Assembly (NCBI GenBank): GCA_009760855.2 | Contig: WPIO01000004.1 | Coordinates: 12,892,001-12,956,000 of the forward strand | DNA from: Cristatella mucedo | Lineage: Eukaryota; Bryozoa; Phylactolaemata; Cristatellidae | Direction: 5' to 3' | DNA: 64,000 nt | In this document: positions 55,584 to 64,000 of the stretch, in pieces | Layout: each line of letters starts with the position of its first letter | Numbering within the stretch: the first letter of the stretch is position 1 | Notes under the pieces: generated by a model | Database searches by the model: none | Told to the model about the DNA's origin: nothing | The model's input: the letters and a program-made list of their open reading frames with translations, nothing else | Made by a program: the position numbers and the translations under genes

Positions 55584-58500
55584 CACTTGATAAAGCGCCC
55601 TCAGAGAACTCAATCTCTTCATATGCGCTTTAAATTTGCTGCAAAGGAAAATGCAATTGAATGGTGAGTAATATCATCCTTGATGAACAACATGAATGAT
55701 ATGGTTAGGGTGACATGCACAGGGTCAGCATGCAAGTGTGGTTAGTGGCAGCATGCACAGTGTCAGCACGCATAAGCACATCAAGGACGAATCACAGGGA
55801 CCCACTAAATGCTGTCCTAAATAGGTGTGTTTTAAGTTCCTTTTAAATGTGGTCAAGTCAGGGGATGTTCTGACGCAAGTCGGGAGGGAGTTCCAGGCTT
55901 TGGGAGCATACGAACTAAATGCACTGTCTCGAAAGGATTTGAGGTTTGTACGAGGTATTGTATACTGTTGGATTCCGAAAAGCGGGTGGTACGATGGTGG
56001 GGGAGTAGATCTGAGAGATAGGCTGGAGCCAAAGAATGAAGTGACCTAAAAGTGAGCGACAAAACGTTGAAGTCGATCCGTTGCTTGACTAGTAGCCAGT
56101 GCAGGTCGGCGAAAAGTGGTGTGATGTGGCAACTGCGACGTTCATGACAGACAAGCCTAGCTGATGAGTTTTGCACAAGCTGTCGTCGCCTGATTGTACA
56201 AAAACTCTCCTGTGTAACACCCACATAGTCTTTATGAAGTTACTGGCGGAGATACACTACATTAGAGAAAGAAATAATTTTTAAGATAGGAAGTTACACG
56301 CTCCAAGAGTGAAGAGCCTAGCCAGATTGCTAAGCTTAGACTTACCCTAAAGTTTCTCCAATTGTGGTCCCCAATACCTTAGCCTCTACCGGCGAAGACA
56401 TTTACGCACGGCTTCCCATGAGCCGATTGCTGAGCTCTGTTTATCCAGTCACGTGTTTCGATTTTAGCGGGTCATAGTATCTAAGACATTAACTCCGTAT
56501 CACCATTTGGAACTTGGTGGAAGTTGAGAGAATTTAATGAGGTATTGTATTCATTCATAATTGTTTCAAACCAAATGGCAGCTGATTTTTAGATTAGGAA
56601 ACGACTACTTTTTAAAATTTGGGAGCGCATCAAATTTACGTAACTAAGACAGGTTTAATCTTCGTAATGCTAATGTACTCACTGAGAACTCCTCCTAATG
56701 GTTTAAAACACGCAAGCAAAAGAACTCTCATTTTTGTCCCGAACGTTGGCTGATTTGTAGCTTGAACTCAGTCGCTATACTCTAGACTACGTTTTTGGGC
56801 GGCTCAATTTTCTTTTTATCACGGGGGATGTACAGCGGTTTTGCAATATGTATGAGACTGCGGCGGCCTATGACCATGCAAGTCTATTGTGTGTACCCTT
56901 GGAAAAGCGACAGCATTTAAGCTTGCTGACGCCAGGAGAGTTACGTGAACGGCTATCAACCGCGTTTCTTTAGTCGCCTTATGTTCAGCAGCTATTTCCT
57001 TTTGGCTGGGCTACCAAAGAAAGCTATTATGCCACTACAGCGGACTATGAATATGGCTGCAAGGCTAGTCTTCAAGTCCCAGCGGTTTGAGCACGTGTCA
57101 CCTTTGCTGGAAGAGCTGGGATGGTTGCCGGTTCAGCAAAGGATACAGAGCAAAGTTCTTATGCTGACCCACAAGGCCCGCCACGGCTTGGCTCCTTCAT
57201 ACCTAGCTGAACTGCTGCATCAGTTTCAGCCTGTTCGCACCCTCAGGTCCTGTGTGGACAATAAATTAGCTGTCCCATTCCTCCGCTTAAAGACAGTTGG
57301 CGACAGAAGCTTGAGCTCTGCAGGTCCTAGACTGTGGAACTCGCTTCCACAATTCTTGCGCAACGACATCTACTCTCCAACTGCCGACTATGGCACATCT
57401 TTTTCAGCGGTCCTGAACTGCTACTTCCATGCTACTCACTACCTCAACTGCTCTCCTGACTCTGCTATGCTTCCCACTTTCTCTTTGTTGCGTGAGACGA
57501 AGTCTGTTGGCTACCGAATGCGTACCGAAAGCCGCTTAGGCTGTGAGTGCGCTATACAAAACTCTCCTGCGTAACACCCACATGGTCTTTATGACTTTGT
57601 GGAGTTACTGACGGAGATACATTACATTACATTGCATTACATTACATTACATTACATTGCTAATAACGATAATACTCCTACTACTAATAAAATGCCGATA
57701 TAACACCCAAAAACACTAAATTAATATCTTACACGGTGAAAAGGAAGCCCGTTAACTGAATTGTTTAAGTGCCTTCATGGAACACCTTAAAACGGACATT
57801 CTACTAGACTAGAAACAGTGAGACCTCAAGAAAAATTACGAAAATGCCGTGGATGTCCTAGAATATGAATATTGTTTAGTAGAGAACGACGTAATTGTAC
57901 GAGTGGCTTTTAATTTTGAGTAGAGGCAAAAGTAGGCACTTTAAATATGAGCCAGTCGAATCTCAAATATCACTAGGCAATTGAGGGATAGCAAGTTCAT
58001 TGCTGGTCTAGTTCACTGAGTTTTTATGACTCAAGTCCACTCCCCAGAACAGACTGCGTGAGTGCTCTGTGTTTTTGAGCTCTGTACAGCTTCCTACCTT
58101 CGGGACTTTGCGGTTTTAAAATCGACAGGTTTATTGGCTTCATTTGTTGCAGACTCCTCAGGTTCGTGCAGGAGCCTACGCCGGGTACGTCGGCGAGCGC
58201 TAAGAACGCTTCTCCTCCGAAGTCGTTGTCAAGTAGGAAGTCGTAGTCCATTATTGTGAAGCGTATCGTCGCTCCGCTCTCGTGACAGCAGTCCTGCGTG
58301 ACGCGGCTGCAAGAGTCATTTCTCACTCTTTCAGCTTCCTAACAACAACGCTCTGCATTCGAACGAGAACAAATAAAGTAGAATTTGCAGCAGCAAAACA
58401 GAGAGCTGCTGCTGCTGCTGCATTGTTGTCGGTCGCTTCGCCAGATGGGCTGGATGTACGCACAGTATATGGCCATTAGTTAAAGCACGTGGCCGCACAA

Positions 58501-59933
58501 AAGCTAATTGTTCGCAGATCTCTACCCACGCTGCTATGTACAAAAGGGCGGGCGCAGCAATGGATGAATCAGACTAACCTGGTTATATGCACAAAGAAAG
58601 CAGCAAGGATTTTGGATCAACCTCCACAGTCAGGTCAGTCCACTTTCAGCTACATAAGATCTCTAAAGTTTGAGCTTGTTTAGACAGGGATACCACATCT
58701 AAATTGGTTCGTGTATATGTAACATCCCATCTCGGCTTCTGCAAATCACTAACACCTATTTAGGATAGCATTTAGTGGGTTCCTGTGATTCGTCCTTCAT
58801 GTGCTTATGCGTGCTGACACTGTGCAGGCTACCACTAACCACATTTTCATGCTGACCCTGTGCATGTCACCCCTAACCATGTTATTAATGTTGTTTGTTT
58901 TTCAAGCATGATATTACTCACCATTCAATTGCATTTTCCTTTGCAGCAAATTTAAAGCGCCTAGAGAGAGATTGAGTTCTCTGAGGGTGCTTTATCAAGT
59001 GCATTATTATTATGATTATTATTATTATTATTATTACTTGCTGTCTACCGACCTGTGCAAACGGGCGCTTACAGTTGGTTCACAAATCTGCTGCTAGGCT
59101 TGTCTGTCCTGAGCGGCGTCGCAGTTGCCACATCACACCACTTCTTGCCGACCTGCACAGGCTCACAATCAAGCAGCGTATCGACTTTAACGTTCTGTCA
59201 CTCACTGTAAGGCCCCACAATTCTCTGGCCCTTTCATTCTCTGGCTCTAATCTACCTATTAGAACTACTCCTCCACCAGGCTAGGCATTGTGCCACTCTT
59301 TATGAATCAACTCCCTTACCTCATGCAAACCTCAAATCCTTTGGTGACCGAGCCTTTAGTTCTATGCGCACAAAGCCCGGAGCTCACTTTTGACTGTCAT
59401 CCTGGCATCTCCTGCCTTGATCACATTTAAAAATAAGCTAAAGACGCATCTTGAATGTCAGCAGGAGGATTCGGAACAGCAACCTCGGAGAGACCAGCGT
59501 CCGTGACACTAGCAAATAGTTCACTAACGGTACACATTTACTAAATAGAACATGCTACTGCGCGATTAACTTGATTATTCATCAGCTAAACCACACACTT
59601 AATTTCACCTTACATATTTCAACTGCGTTAGCGTACTTGCATTTTCCTTTACTTTTGGAGGCAAACCCGATTATTCAACATTATTATCAATTATTGTTTC
59701 CATGACATATGATTAATGAGATTTTAGCATATTCATATTATCAAAGCTTTACGGAAAACAAGATACTCACAATTCGAACGTGTCCTCAAAAACAGGATTG
59801 AGCGTCTTTTTCTTAATTGAAGTTTCCTTGGCTGGTTGATTGGGAAAGACATGCTTTGGGCAAAGTTCCACGATTACATAGGGGTCGCTGAAGCCGTTGG
59901 CATCTAGAGGCGCGAGGTCCTTGCATTGAACCA
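53984..59933 (-). CDS. BAIAP3/UNC13D-like: UNC13-4/BAIAP3/UNC13D-family protein, last three exons
   Basis: Minus-strand exons 59933-59771, 58306-58098 and 54108-53984 join in phase (introns of phase 2 and phase 1) to a stop at 53986-53984. The product is a C-terminal C2 domain: VQCKDLAPLDANGFSDPYVI, VELCPKHVFP, KKKTLNPVFEDTFE, GATIRFTIMDYDFLLDNDFG, GEAFLALADVPGV. A charged C-terminal helix follows: TDALQVLAKRKADKSAQDFL, RQRKQVAAMAEESL. Loop-1 aspartates (LDANGFSDPY) and the loop-3 DYD...DND set are present, so Ca2+/phospholipid binding is plausible. Domain order and the terminal 'LL..RK.D..AQ.F.R..R' motif match UNC13D/BAIAP3 proteins, which tether and prime vesicles for exocytosis. Upstream exons (MHD region) lie beyond about 60 kb; a possible preceding exon ends at 60076 (phase 1 fits). 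Confidence 0.9.
54306..55542 (+). pseudogene. LINE-A reverse transcriptase copy (5' part, interrupted)
   Basis: Begins within motif A (TIDQDVLLERL...) and continues ADDALAWFKSYLSDRVQSV, a palm box HFYSDDTQLYSSFKP (YSDD instead of YADD), LNACLAEIRSWTSKNFLKLN and DDKTKLLLIGHPKCVAGL. The rest runs through the C-terminal region in broken frames to GTGAGTGCGCTATACAAA. The element resumes at 56197 after a LINE-B insertion. Confidence 0.9.
55543..56196 (-). mobile_element. LINE-B copy inserted in LINE-A, minus strand
   Basis: 5'-truncated LINE-B reading on the minus strand. C-terminal RT frame 56224-55853: ARLVCHERRSCHITPLFADL, HWLLVKQRIDFNVLSLTFRS, LHSLAPAYLSDLLP. Then the 3' untranslated region, the hairpin tail, and an (ATT)n end (55543-55582). 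It is flanked by the target duplication TACAAA (55537-55542 and 56197-56202), which belongs to the LINE-A tail. Confidence 0.93.
56197..56265 (+). repeat. Remaining LINE-A 3' tail after the LINE-B insertion
   Basis: TACAAAAACTCTCCTGTGTAACACCCACATAGTCTTTATGAAGTTACTGGCGGAGATACACTACATTAG continues the LINE-A 3' end that breaks off at 55542. Confidence 0.9.
56985..57660 (+). mobile_element. LINE-A C-terminal copy, open frame, young
   Basis: The frame is open from about 56990 to 57574: LLAGLPKKAIMPLQRTMNMA, ARLVFKSQRFEHVSPLLEEL, GWLPVQQRIQSKVLMLTHKA, ending CECAIQNSPA. The 3' tail is complete, with a long (ACATT)n end at 57615-57656. Upstream RT is missing (5'-truncated, start near 56990). Confidence 0.93.
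58098..58306 (-). other. BAIAP3/UNC13D-like: Penultimate exon of UNC13-family gene
   Basis: Acceptor ATGACTCTTGCAG, donor CCGAAG|GTAGGA. The first base completes a Phe codon (TT|C), then 69 codons follow, and the last base starts a Gly codon. It encodes the second half of the C2 domain, including the DYD...DND Ca2+ loop. The frame also stays open past the donor to 58024, so a shorter unspliced C-terminus is possible, but the spliced version restores the family's C-terminal motif. Confidence 0.9.
58690..59460 (+). pseudogene. LINE-B copy interrupted by a second LINE-B 3' end
   Basis: The outer copy's 5' piece (58700-58750, TTCGTGTATATGTAACATCCCATCTCGGCTTCTGCAAATCACT) continues at 59037 with CTTGCTGTCTACCGACC. 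It then runs through SAARLVCPERRRSCHITPLL, ADLHRLTIKQRIDFNVLSLT and PALITFKNKLKTHL-type remnants to about 59460. It lies in the 1464-bp intron (58307-59770) of the UNC13-family gene. Confidence 0.85.
58751..59037 (+). mobile_element. LINE-B 3'-end insertion nested in another LINE-B
   Basis: About 287 bases of LINE-B 3' untranslated region starting AACACCTATTTAGGATAGCATTTAGTGGG. It ends with GCGCCTAGAGAGAGATTGAGTTCTCTGAGGGTGCTTTATCAAGTGCATTATTATT and an ATT array. It sits exactly inside a segment (AAATCACT/CTTGCTGTC) that is contiguous in other LINE-B copies. Confidence 0.85.
59771..59933 (-). other. BAIAP3/UNC13D-like: Antepenultimate exon of UNC13-family gene
   Basis: Acceptor GGCCGCCTTTTTCAG, donor GAATT|GTGAGT. 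Two leading bases, 53 codons and two trailing bases. It encodes the first half of the C2 domain, with loop-1 LDANGFSDPY and the conserved KKTLNPVFEDTFE segment. Confidence 0.92.
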
Positions 59934-60076
59934 CTGAAAAAGGCGGCCAACTTGCACCAGATAACCAATGGCACGCGCCGTTTACGAAAACTTGATCCGG
60001 GCATGTTAAAGACGCACGCTGAAGTAATGCGAATTTCGTTTAGCACGACTTGTCGCATTGCTGGTGTGCTCTCACC

Positions 60077-60779
60077 CGTTGACATGACGCTATACACAGG
60101 TCTGTGGCGTAAAAAGACCTTGGAGTATACAGAATCGTCGAAATTATGGTGATATAGAGGCAGGAATCAAGCGGACAGTTCAGATTTACGTAGTTTGCTC
60201 AAGACCCGGCGAATGTGAATTCCTTCTAAGCACAGCCTAGAAAGTTGCAGATGTATTCAGAGGCCAATTTCTCTTGTCTTTGTTTGACATTTTTTTTACA
60301 ATTTCGCAATTCTTTTCAAAATAAAAAAAATTTGGATTTATAAATCCGAATATTTTTATCGGCGGAAAAACTGGTATCAGTGGGTGTTTTGATCTAATAT
60401 GACTAAGCAGCCCTTATTTGTGATTTGATTTCACTGGCGTCGCGAAGGCCCTATCAGGAAAATTTAGGTGACCGAAGAAACGGCCAAGCGGTGACCACTG
60501 AACGGGCGTCGCTGCTCGATTTCGAGCAGCGACGCCCGCCGAGCTAGTAAGATTTCGAGCAGCGACGCCCGCCGAGCTGCGGATAGTAAGGATCGCAGCT
60601 CGAGCTACGATAGATAATACGGAGATAAGAATCAAGGTTGCCTGAGATGAAAATGGCAAAGCGTAATCCAACATGTAGGATGTCCCACTAGGACTCCATA
60701 GCGAAGCCATGACAACCTTGCTGTGAGCAAGGTTTGGTACTCGACCAAGCCATAATGAGATTAAGTAGGTGTCTCCGGA
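60077..60779. other. Upstream intron region of UNC13-family gene, no further exon firmly seen
   Basis: A donor-like ACGG|GTGAGA at 60076 (minus strand) fits the required phase. It would give a preceding exon ending PVYSVMST, but its acceptor is unclear. The hairpin/duplication at 60504-60578 is listed separately. Confidence 0.35.
60504..60578. repeat. Perfect 16-bp hairpin with 33-bp tandem duplication
   Basis: GGGCGTCGCTGCTCGA (60504-60519) and its exact reverse complement (60522-60537) are separated by TT. The right part belongs to a 28-bp unit (GATTTCGAGCAGCGACGCCC...GAGCT) that is repeated exactly at 60518-60545 and 60551-60578. Confidence 0.92.
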
Positions 60780-61062
60780 AAGTTTTCTGTGCAGGACTTT
60801 AAGTCTGAACGGCTTTCGGTGTGTATACCTTAACTAACAGACGCCTTCTTGTGCAAAGAAGAGCAAGTCATAAGCATCTTTGTTTCAAGACGACAGTCGA
60901 GTAGATAAGTTTCTTGGAAGCAGCAGCTAATGGCAGTTGGAAGATGAGAGCCGGAATCTGTTGCAGGAGAGAAGATCAAGTCACGGCTTGCGAGCGGGTT
61001 CCACAACTAAGGGCTCGCAGAACAAATGTTCTTCTCCCAAATAGTTGTTTTCAGCATTGTTT
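60780..61062 (-). pseudogene. Possible LINE C-terminal fragment, minus strand
   Basis: The minus strand reads LFGRRTFVLRALSCGTRSQ and later weakly similar segments. This resembles the 'FG.R.F...AP.LWNSLP' motif of LINE reverse transcriptase C-termini. It is short and frameshifted. Confidence 0.35.
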
Positions 61063-61079
61063 GCTGACATTTGCATTGT

Positions 61080-61145
61080 GATGGCAATAAACATAAAATT
61101 GAACGACGATAAAACCAATTTACTAATTATGGGTAAACCTACTGC
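61080..61145 (+). pseudogene. Small LINE reverse transcriptase fragment
   Basis: Encodes KLNDDKTNLLIMGKP, the conserved segment after the palm box in these LINEs ('LKLN.DKT.LL.IG.P'). It is isolated just upstream of a LINE-A copy that starts earlier in the RT, so it belongs to a different, older insertion. Confidence 0.5.
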
Positions 61146-61329
61146 TTCTTGGAAATCTTTCCTTATTACATTTGTTCAGGCCGAATGACAAGTGTTTTGT
61201 GTACTTACGCAGGGTGAAAATTTGCATTTCATTGTTAACCAATTGACATGCTTCCTTTTCGGCGCTTGTAAAGAGCCTGGAAATAAATCTTGTTCTAGTC
61301 TGGGTAAAGTGGCTGTCCTAGAGTATTTC

Positions 61330-62760
61330 AAATCGGCAACCGTTCGACCGATATTTTAAAAGCCCGGATTGGATTCCGAAGTCATAGCAAAATACTGTCT
61401 ACTCTCCCTTATTAATTTTTAGTTAAAGATTCTTGGAAAGATTGAAGCTAAGCTGATTGCAGAACATATCAATACAAATGACTTGTCATAAAAATTTCAG
61501 ACCTGATTCAACAGAAATAACTCGACTGAAACTACTCTTCTAAGTGTAACCAATGACATCATATGCAGCAAAGATGGCGCGAATTAAATTTCCCTCGCCC
61601 TGCTGGATCTATTAACTACCAATCGATCGGGAACAATGATCGCTCTGGCGTGGTTAAAATCGCACATTTCTCACCGCTTTCAATCCGTGTCGTGTGGGGG
61701 TCTGATCTAATCCACCAGAACAGTCCCCCGTGGAGTCCCAAAAGGGTCCGTCCTCAGTCGCCATTTACTGCATTCAGAACATCGAAGAGAATTGATCCTG
61801 GTCCATTAGATCGGTATCACTTCTATGCTGACGATACCCTGTACTATGTGTCTGCCAACCGCTAGGAATCTTCTTCAGCAGCCGATAAACTGAGTGCTTG
61901 CGTTTCGGACATTTGATGCTAGATGTCGGTGAATATAATTAAAATAAACTCAATTAAAACCAAACTGCTACGTATAGGACACCCCAAGCGTGCGGTTGAA
62001 CAAGGAGACTTAGCTCTTCTAACTGTGATGCTGTTGTGCGACCGTCACCATCCGATTGGAATTAAGGTGTACTCTTGGGTAGCTGCTTACATTTGCGAAG
62101 TTTTATTAAGAAGACTGCCTCAATAGCTAGCGATCACATCAGATCCCTGTCTAAGATTAGGGAGTGTCTACCACGATGGACTGCTAAAAATGTACTGGTT
62201 CTGTCTAGGCTGGACTAATAGAATTCAGTTTTGGCTAATTTTCGAAAGACTTTTAAGCTTCTGAAACAGTTATGCACATGACTGCAGGGCTAGTCAATAA
62301 ATTTCAAAGCTTTGGCTGCATTTTTCCTTTGCAATTAGAGTTGCGATTGCGTCCAGTTGATCAACGCGGAGCTAAAGTATAACTAACTCAGAAGGTCTGC
62401 CACGGTTTGGCCTCCTCATACCCAACTGTGTTGCTGCACCAGTTTCAACCTCTCCCGTTCCCTCAGATCCTCTGCGGACACTACACTATCTATTACATTC
62501 CCTCCGCTTAAAAACCGTTGTTGACAGAAGCTGTTGCTCTGCAGCTCCTAGACAGTGGAACTCACTTCCGCAATTCTAACGCAACGACATCCCTTCCCCC
62601 TGCTTCTGACTGTCACATTTATTCCAGTCGTTCTGAGCTGCTACTTCCTTGCTACCCACTTCCTGCACTGAATTCCTACTCTCAGCTCTGTGCTTCTCAC
62701 TTTCTCTTTGCTACATGAAATGAAGTCTCTGCTTCCCGAAATAGAGTGTGGCGTAATAGT
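61330..62760 (+). pseudogene. LINE-A reverse transcriptase copy, decayed
   Basis: RT N-terminal region: STETTLLSVTNDIICS and LALLDLL near 61520-61610. Then ALAWLKSHISHRFQSVSCGG, RGVPKGSVLS, an intact YADD box in YHFYADDTLYYVSANR (61805-61865), MSVNIIKINSIKTKLLRIGH, and broken C-terminal parts to the 3' region (TGCTTCTCACTTTCTCTTTGCTACATGAAATGAAG). Many frameshifts, so inactive. Confidence 0.85.
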
Positions 62761-62789
62761 ATATTGCATACTGAGCTACTACCCACCCG

Positions 62790-63620
62790 TTCAGGTTTAT
62801 TGATGTGGATTTATGGTGGATTATGGTAGTGGCCAAGGCCAGTGCAGTATATTGTATGAGGACGCTTGATGGCAAGGAGACTATACCGGTACCTAACGTG
62901 GAATCATAATGCATCATAGTGTGTAAACGAAAATGGGAGCTTTGCGCCATTGATTTCTAGTCGGTTTGCAGTGGATTGCATCAGATTTATCTAATGGCGA
63001 AGGCATACGCACATGATCACGGGTTGGTGCACGAGGAAAAGCTTCTGAAATGCCGTGAAATTATGTGCGTGCCCTTTAAACGCAGCACACTGCTGTGCAG
63101 CAAGCAATCAAAACTATAGCTTTGTGCATCTTATTTCCGGTTGAACTGCCACCGATTATTAGGGATTTCGATGTTGGCTCTAGCTATTACAGTCAATTGC
63201 GGTGCATCATCCAAAGACGAGCCTCCAAAATTGCTCAAGATTTCGTGGATGCTCTTTAAACAAAGCGTACTGTACTAAGCGATCAAAACTGGAGCTTCAA
63301 GTATCCGATTTCTCGTGGATTTACGATGGATTACCGTGCGAATCCGTGTTAAACCTGGCAACTCCAGTCGGCTGATGAATCGCTGACAACTGGAGCGTGA
63401 AATGGTTTTAAATTATTCGGATTCACTGTAAACGCAGTGAAGTATTGTTTGCAATAAAAATTGGAACTTCTTCCAGCCGATTTCTAGGCGAGTTGCAGTG
63501 GTATGGTATTACATTTTGTGTTATGACGGTGTCTTATATTAAATTGAAAGAAACTCGGAGCTTCGTGCCGCAGATTTATGGTCGATTTTGGCCTAATTAA
63601 AATTGATTGCAGTAATTGGT
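62790..63620. repeat. Degenerate tandem repeat, unit about 175 bp
   Basis: The anchor GGAGCTT...CCGATTTCTNG...GTTGCAGTGGATT recurs at about 62935, 63117, 63289 and 63462, with a partial at 63558, that is every 172-182 bases except the last. Each unit also holds a CTTTAAACGCAG...ACTG...GCAATCAAAACT segment. Identity between units is low, so this is an old satellite-like array. Confidence 0.65.
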
Positions 63621-64000
63621 TGCACCTAATTTATTGTGCTGAAATGACCAGAGGGCTCGCTGGAGGAGGGGTCCGGAGCGGCAACTGACAAGGTTATGGA
63701 AACAGTTCAGCTAAACGCAACAGAGCTGTGCCGTAGTGAAACTTGATCGTGCTAAATCATCGAGGTTATGAGAGTTGTCAGAGATTATTAGCAGCTCTTT
63801 CATAATGTTCATTAGGAGGCGGATTGTAAAAGGTCATTTGAAGTGGGGCATAGTTAATATTACTTTGTGCCTCCTTCGTGGACAGATGTGTCATCTCGAC
63901 TGAGAAAAATACAGCCAAAACCCACTGAGTTAAAATCATTGAGTTACGGACATGGGTTATTGCTGTTGTGATTTGTTTCAGTCTCAGGATTCACAAATTT
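63621..64000. other. Unique sequence, no gene supported
   Basis: Nothing recognised up to the end of the window. Confidence 0.35.

Larger units (their letters stand above)
54109..58097 (-). other. Intron of UNC13-family gene filled with LINEs
   Basis: A 3989-bp intron, donor GAAG|GTAGGA, acceptor TTGCAG. It contains a LINE-A copy (interrupted by a LINE-B), a second LINE-A copy, and about 745 bases of unique sequence between them (56265-56984) in which I see no exon. Confidence 0.85.

Noticed and set aside
58024-58097. Unspliced C-terminus of the UNC13-family protein (100-codon frame to 58024)
   Set aside because: The donor at 58097 and the exon at 54108 restore the conserved family C-terminus, so the extension is more likely intronic.

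Overview
The window is a piece of an animal nuclear genome, probably an invertebrate. Coding exons are short and spliced, with GT-AG introns (about 80 bp in one gene, 1.5-4 kb in another). The rest is microsatellites, tRNA-derived SINEs, CR1/Rex1/L2-type LINE fragments, LTR-retrotransposon relics and non-autonomous DNA transposons. CpG-rich stretches at 22-25, 43.5-45.8 and 49.6-53 kb look like CpG islands. The sequence alone does not give the species. Most long open frames here are low-complexity repeats or chance, so open-frame length was not used as evidence.

Two spliced genes are supported. On the minus strand, 53984-59933 holds the last three exons of an UNC13-4/BAIAP3/UNC13D-family gene. 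They encode the C-terminal C2 domain and the charged C-terminal helix, every splice phase matches, and an AATAAA lies just past the stop. On the plus strand, three small exons at 17593-18066 join in phase and end in a stop; that protein is not recognised. Weaker gene candidates are a two-exon membrane-protein-like model at 52473-52898, a CpG-island exon at 45012-45170, and isolated exon-like segments at 23599 and 35769.

Layout: 1-4.6 kb is CAG/CTG-rich DNA with a purine microsatellite. 4.6-8.9 kb has SINEs and very long GGA, CACGCG and TA arrays. 9.6-15.3 kb has old LINE-B pieces, an integrase C-terminal relic and SINEs. 15.4-17.6 kb is CTG-rich, followed by the plus-strand gene. 18.7-20.3 kb is a non-autonomous DNA transposon, followed by GA/GGCAGA arrays. 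22-25 kb is CpG-rich. 26-27 kb is a LINE-B. 27.5-29.2 kb is an inverted LTR structure around a gag relic. 29.5-32.4 kb holds two LINE-A copies. 34.55-34.74 kb is a SPIN-like hAT MITE. 38-45 kb has LINE-A copies, SINEs and a CpG island. 49.6-53 kb is CpG-rich with a periodic hairpin array. 54-60 kb is the UNC13 gene, its introns filled by nested LINEs. 61-62.8 kb is another LINE-A, and 62.8-63.6 kb is a degenerate tandem repeat.

Two LINE families (called A and B here) and two tRNA-SINE families (called 1 and 2) dominate. SINE-1 and LINE-B end in the same 3' hairpin, which suggests that LINE-type reverse transcriptase mobilises the SINE. Several insertions are nested with visible target duplications, so a relative insertion order can be read.
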